A DNA stretch of 64,000 nt from Bacteroidales bacterium (GTDB lineage Bacteria > Bacteroidota > Bacteroidia > Bacteroidales > Tenuifilaceae): contig JACJXC010000007.1 in assembly GCA_020636835.1 (NCBI GenBank), forward strand, positions 248,001 to 312,000, read 5' to 3'. How positions within the stretch are numbered: the stretch's first letter is position 1; each line of letters begins with the position of its first letter. This document shows, in pieces, positions 60,050 to 64,000 of this stretch. Position numbers and translations under genes: made by a program. The notes under the pieces were generated by a model. It did not search any database and was not told where the DNA came from. It was given only the letters and a program-made list of their open reading frames with translations.

Positions 60050-62920
60050 ATGATGTACACCGATAAGTTCATTGCTCGCCATAATGGTCCACGCGATCAT
60101 GAAATCGAAGAAATGTTGAAGGTAGTGGGGGTTGCCTCTATCGATGAGTTGATAGACCAAACTGTACCAAAAAACATTAGGCTTAAAAAGCCACTAAACC
60201 TGCCAGCCCCACTAACCGAGTACGAGTATCTCGCTAAAATCAAGGGATTAGCAGCAAAAAATAAACTTTTCAAAACATACATCGGCATGGGCTACTACGG
60301 AACAGTTACCCCCTCGGTAATTCTCCGTAATGTTTTTGAAAACCCAAGCTGGTACACCTCCTACACTCCATACCAGGCCGAGATTAGCCAGGGACGCTTG
60401 GAAGCATTACTAAACTTCCAAACCGCAGTGATCGACCTTACCGGAATGCAAATAGCCAACGCATCGTTACTCGACGAGGCTACCGCTGGCGCCGAGGCCA
60501 TGATTATGATGTACAACCTCCGCAGCCGCGATGCGGTTAAAGCGGGTAAAAACGTACTTTTTGTTGATAAGGACATCTTCACACAAACCCTCGACGTAAT
60601 CCTCACCCGCTCAACCCCTCTTGGAATTGAGGTTGTAACCGGTTGCTATAGCGATTACACCTTCACAGGCCGCGAGTTTGGTGCAATTATTCAGTACCCA
60701 TCGGCAAAAGGCACCGTTCGCGATTACGCTGGATTTGTAGCAAAGTCGCACGAGGCCGGAGTACTTGTTGCAGCAGCAGCCGACATTATGAGCTTAGCCC
60801 TTTTAACACCTCCCGCCGAGTGGGGCGCCGATATTGCGTTCGGTTCAACACAGCGCTTTGGTGTTCCCATGGGTTTTGGTGGCCCACATGCTGGGTATTT
60901 CGCCTGCAAGGATGAGTACAAGCGTAGCATGCCTGGCCGTATTATCGGGGTTTCAATAGACCGCAACGGGAACCAAGCGCTCCGCATGGCGCTTCAAACC
61001 CGCGAGCAGCACATCAAACGCGAGCGCGCAACCTCCAACATCTGCACAGCCCAAGCACTGCTTGCCACAATGGCCGGAATGTACGCCGTTTACCACGGAC
61101 AGGAAGGGATCAAGCGCATCGCATCGTACATTCACAGCTCAGCCGTTCTAGTTGCCAATGAAGTTGGAAAGTTAGGCTACACCCAGAATGTAAAATGCTA
61201 TTTCGACACACTGGAGTTTTCGCTACCCGCCAATGTTAAGGTTGATGCTTTGCGTAAGCTAGCCCTGGAATCGGAAATCAACCTGAACTACAAGGATAAT
61301 GGAACTATCGGTATCAGCATAGATGAAACTACTGGCATTACCGATATCAACAAGCTAATTGCCGTATTCGCAAAGGCTGCTGGCAAAAACGCTGTGGAAA
61401 TTAAATCGATTGACGAAGCCTGCATCGTTCCCGCCAATTTAAAACGTACCAGCGCATACCTAACCGAAAAGGTATTCAACAGTTTCCACTCCGAAACCGA
61501 GATGATGCGCTACATCAAGAAGCTAGAGCGCAGGGATATTGCCCTAAACCACAGCATGATTTCGTTGGGCAGCTGCACCATGAAGCTAAACCCTGCATCC
61601 ACCATGCTCCCACTGAGCTGGGCAGAGCTGGGCAATGTTCACCCATTTGTTCCTGCTGAGCAAGTTCAGGGATATATGGAAATGATAAAGGAGTTGGAAG
61701 CCCAACTGGCCGAAATTACCGGATTCCATGCAGTATCGCTACAGCCAAACTCAGGCGCAGCAGGTGAATATGCAGGCCTCATGGTAATTCGCGAATACCA
61801 TATAAACCGCGGAAACACCCATCGCAACGTGGTGCTAATCCCCGCATCGGCACACGGTACAAACCCTGCAAGTGCCGCAATGGCAGGTATGCAGGTTGTA
61901 GTAGTAGCCTGCGACGAGAAAGGGAACATCAATGTTGACGACCTAAAAGCGAAGGCCGAGCAGTACAAGGATACCCTTTCGGCATTCATGGTTACCTACC
62001 CCTCAACCCACGGAGTATTCGAGAGCAAAATCCGCGAGATGATGGATATTATCCACAACAATGGCGGTTTGGTTTACATGGACGGAGCCAACATGAACGC
62101 CCAGGTTGGATTAACCAGCCCCGGCGAAATTGGCGCTGATGTTTGCCACTTAAACCTACACAAAACATTCGCAATTCCTCACGGTGGTGGTGGCCCTGGT
62201 GTTGGCCCTATTGGTGTTGCTAAGCATTTAGCCCCATTCCTCCCCAGCCATCCTGTAGTAAAAACCGGCGGCGAAAAAGCCATCAAGGCAGTTGCTGCTG
62301 CACCCTGGGGCAGTATTAGCGTGGCAACCATATCGTACGGGTATATTCTGATGCTCGGAGGCGAAGGTTTAGCCAACGTAACCAAAATGGCCATCCTGAA
62401 CGCCAACTACATGGCCGCAAAAATTAAGAATCATTACAAAATCCTTTACACCGGGGAAACTGGCCGTGTAGCGCACGAGATGATTCTGGATTGCCACCAC
62501 TTTAAACAAACCTACGGTGTTGACACTGGCGATGTGGCCCGCCGCTTAATGGACTACGGATTCCACGCCCCCACCGTATCGTTCCCAGTTCACGAAAGCT
62601 TAATGGTGGAACCCACCGAGAGCGAATCGATGCAAGAGCTGGATCGCTTTGTGGATGCAATGATATCGATACTTGGTGAGTTGGAAGACATTAAGGCTGG
62701 TAAGGCCGATAAAGCCGACAACGTGATAGCCAACGCCCCGCACACCGCAACCGAGGTAAGCGCCGACGAGTGGAAACACGCCTACACCCGCCAGAAAGCA
62801 GCCTACCCGCTGCCCTGGATTGCCGCCAACAAGTTCTGGCCATACGTAACCAAGATTGACTCGGGCTACGGCGATAGGAACCTGGTTTGCACCTGCGCCC
62901 CAATTGAGGACTACGCATAG
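60050..62920 (+). CDS. gcvP: Glycine dehydrogenase (decarboxylating), full-length P-protein
   Basis: The 956-residue protein is the single-chain P-protein with both halves: the N-terminal half (YTDKFIARHNGPRDHEIEEML, IGMGYYGTVTPSVILRNVFENPSWYTSYTPYQAEISQGRLEALLNFQT) and the C-terminal catalytic half (LGSCTMKLNPASTMLPLSW, QPNSGAAGEYAGLMVIREYH, SAHGTNPASAAM). Pyridoxal phosphate would attach to K705 in HLNLHKTFAIPHGGGGPG. It decarboxylates glycine and passes the aminomethyl group to the lipoylated H-protein. No other gcv gene is present here. The second Met (60053) is an alternative start. Confidence 0.97.
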   Translation: MMYTDKFIARHNGPRDHEIEEMLKVVGVASIDELIDQTVPKNIRLKKPLNLPAPLTEYEYLAKIKGLAAKNKLFKTYIGMGYYGTVTPSVILRNVFENPSWYTSYTPYQAEISQGRLEALLNFQTAVIDLTGMQIANASLLDEATAGAEAMIMMYNLRSRDAVKAGKNVLFVDKDIFTQTLDVILTRSTPLGIEVVTGCYSDYTFTGREFGAIIQYPSAKGTVRDYAGFVAKSHEAGVLVAAAADIMSLALLTPPAEWGADIAFGSTQRFGVPMGFGGPHAGYFACKDEYKRSMPGRIIGVSIDRNGNQALRMALQTREQHIKRERATSNICTAQALLATMAGMYAVYHGQEGIKRIASYIHSSAVLVANEVGKLGYTQNVKCYFDTLEFSLPANVKVDALRKLALESEINLNYKDNGTIGISIDETTGITDINKLIAVFAKAAGKNAVEIKSIDEACIVPANLKRTSAYLTEKVFNSFHSETEMMRYIKKLERRDIALNHSMISLGSCTMKLNPASTMLPLSWAELGNVHPFVPAEQVQGYMEMIKELEAQLAEITGFHAVSLQPNSGAAGEYAGLMVIREYHINRGNTHRNVVLIPASAHGTNPASAAMAGMQVVVVACDEKGNINVDDLKAKAEQYKDTLSAFMVTYPSTHGVFESKIREMMDIIHNNGGLVYMDGANMNAQVGLTSPGEIGADVCHLNLHKTFAIPHGGGGPGVGPIGVAKHLAPFLPSHPVVKTGGEKAIKAVAAAPWGSISVATISYGYILMLGGEGLANVTKMAILNANYMAAKIKNHYKILYTGETGRVAHEMILDCHHFKQTYGVDTGDVARRLMDYGFHAPTVSFPVHESLMVEPTESESMQELDRFVDAMISILGELEDIKAGKADKADNVIANAPHTATEVSADEWKHAYTRQKAAYPLPWIAANKFWPYVTKIDSGYGDRNLVCTCAPIEDYA

Positions 62921-62938
62921 GGTAATGCCGATATATTG

Positions 62939-62970
62939 AAAAGGGTGGAAAATTTATTCCACCCTTTTCT
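62939..62970 (+). terminator. Intrinsic terminator after gcvP
   Basis: The stem GGGTGGAA/TTCCACCC with a six-base loop, extended by AAAA/TTTT, starts 19 nt after the stop. Confidence 0.85.
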
Positions 62971-63040
62971 ATTAACACGATAATCGAAAAAGATATTAAA
63001 ATAACCTATAGGCTAAGCGAGTCTCAAACAATTGTTTACA

Positions 63041-63181
63041 TTAATAGAGTTTTTGATACTCGTCAGCATCCATCAAAAAATAAATAGTACCCTTGCTCGC
63101 GTACAACTCATTGTCGAGTACGCCATTAATAAAGACAGGCTATTCGCCGCTACCGCACGAACAAACCACGGGGTACTCAGC
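63041..63181 (-). pseudogene. Short decayed gene remnant
   Basis: The minus-strand frame reads AEYPVVCSCGSGE, an in-frame TAG, then PVFINGVLDNELYASKGTIYFLMDADEYQKLY and TAA. The final 32 residues have good coding character, but the frame has a stop inside it and another just upstream. I do not recognise the family. The surrounding 62,971-63,412 region otherwise holds no gene apart from the promoter of the next one. Confidence 0.35.
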
Positions 63182-63379
63182 CTAGTGAAAAGAATTAGAG
63201 ATTAGAATAGCCTCACGACAGGAGTCGCGCGGCAGCGAAGGGGTTAGTACTACCAAGTTGAGCAACCGCACAACATTTTTTTTACGAACAAGGCATGCCC
63301 GATTCGCTAATCGTAAAATTACCCGTACGCATTTTTGTGCCCTGTTATTAAACACCTAGGCATTTACAGATAGAACAGT

Positions 63380-63387
63380 TACCTTTG
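63380..63387 (+). promoter_or_regulatory. -7 box (TACCTTTG) for the deiminase gene
   Basis: TACCTTTG exactly matches TAnnTTTG and lies 26 nt upstream of the ATG at 63413. Confidence 0.65.
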
Positions 63388-63412
63388 CAATTAAATATAT
63401 AAAATTGTTTTT

Positions 63413-64000
63413 ATGGATAGAATATCGGTAAATATTCAATCGGAGGTAGGAGAACTGGAAGGGGTAATACTACACACCCCCGGAGCCGAAGTGGAGAATA
63501 TGACCCCAGAAAACGCTCAGCGCGCGTTATACAGCGACATCCTAAATTTGGATGTGGCCCGCAAGGAGTACGCTCAGCTTAGCGGAGTGCTATCGAAAGT
63601 TACACGCACATACGAAGTTGCAGACCTGCTGGAGATGGTTCTTAACAACGAGCGCGCCAAGGAGGAGTTGATTTTCGAGATCTGCAAACACGAATCGGCC
63701 CTTGCGCTAACCGACGATCTGCTAGATTGTAAACCCAAGGATTTGGCCCGCCTGCTGATGGTTGGCGTTCCACTGGTTAAAAATAATCTCACCAACTTTT
63801 TAAGCCACGAACGGTTCTCGCTAAAACCGTTGTATAATTTCTACTTTACTCGCGACGCATCAATTGCCATTGGCGAGGATGTGCTGATCTCCAAAATGGC
63901 GAATGCGGTTCGCGATCGTGAAAGCATCATCATGGAGGCAATATTCTCGAAATCGGGCGCATTTAACACGCAAACCATCAACCCCGCCTCGTTCAACCTG
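63413..64000 (+). CDS. Arginine deiminase family protein, cut by the window edge
   Basis: The first 196 residues run off the right edge. The start VNIQSEVGELEGVILHTPGAEVENMTPENAQRALYSDILNLDVARKEYAQLSGVLSKV and the block PLYNFYFTRDASIAIGEDVLISKMANAVRDRESIIMEAIF match arginine deiminases. FTRDAS holds the substrate-binding Arg/Asp; the catalytic Cys lies beyond the visible part. The family hydrolyses arginine to citrulline and ammonium, but Bacteroidota have a divergent clade with unproven substrate. So I give the family, not arcA. Confidence 0.85.
   Translation, partial: MDRISVNIQSEVGELEGVILHTPGAEVENMTPENAQRALYSDILNLDVARKEYAQLSGVLSKVTRTYEVADLLEMVLNNERAKEELIFEICKHESALALTDDLLDCKPKDLARLLMVGVPLVKNNLTNFLSHERFSLKPLYNFYFTRDASIAIGEDVLISKMANAVRDRESIIMEAIFSKSGAFNTQTINPASFNL

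Overview
The window looks like a contig piece from a Bacteroidota chromosome, probably in or near the Bacteroidales/Marinilabiliales. The evidence is many TAnnTTTG-type -7 boxes, lipoproteins with short lipobox signal peptides, Bacteroidota-type families (DUF2851, DUF3109, DUF4294), an AT-rich intergenic composition and an S15-PNPase neighbourhood. No taxonomic marker longer than one tRNA and S15 is present, so the placement is an inference. Both ends cut through genes: a lipoprotein at the left and an arginine-deiminase-family gene at the right.

Layout. 0-4.4 kb: envelope genes, namely a partial lipoprotein, a lone receiver domain, a coiled-coil lipoprotein, two L,D-transpeptidases and a membrane-anchored protein of unknown role. 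4.5-10 kb: DNA metabolism, with a PIF1/RecD-like helicase carrying HRDC and RecQ-type HTH domains, the paired TIGR03915/TIGR03916 DNA-repair-type proteins, and a divergent LexA-like (HTH plus S24) regulator with palindromes between them. 10.1-16.4 kb: a MarR-controlled tripartite RND efflux operon (MarR, AcrA-, AcrB- and TolC-like). 16.4-24.5 kb: a decayed copy of the LexA-like regulator, then a long leftward gene series (methyltransferase, cation efflux, GpmA, membrane protein, MMPL transporter, LolA-like protein, beta-barrel protein). That series is interrupted by a four-helix-bundle gene inside inverted GC-rich repeats. 25-35 kb: tRNA-Pro, DUF2851, an SDR, rpsO, pnp, prolyl oligopeptidase, a deoxynucleoside kinase and an OmpA/TPR lipoprotein. 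35-47 kb: a SpoU methyltransferase, then an ABC/HlyD/TolC export operon divergent from an NtrC-type regulator and its kinase. 47-64 kb: a NYN/cold-shock protein, a radical SAM enzyme, dipeptidase, GpmI, ElbB, ThpR, a sugar transferase, Pcm, an MBL hydrolase, glycine dehydrogenase and the start of the deiminase.

How the parts work together. The best-resolved circuit is at 41-47 kb. The sigma-54 activator has a GAFTDA motif. Upstream of the export operon lie a near-consensus -24/-12 promoter and, further out, two 17-bp inverted repeats placed like enhancer sites. A second circuit is the MarR operon, whose promoter lies inside or beside a 33-bp imperfect palindrome. A third is the LexA-like gene, which shares a 111-bp region containing two overlapping inverted repeats with the radical-SAM repair gene.

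Oddities. Three genes between 1.7 and 7.0 kb are each split by apparent frameshifts, mostly at homopolymers, which may be sequencing or assembly errors. There are also decayed fragments: the S24 regulator copy, a third FtsX-type permease and a short remnant near 63.1 kb. I saw no CRISPR array, prophage, transposase or rRNA gene.
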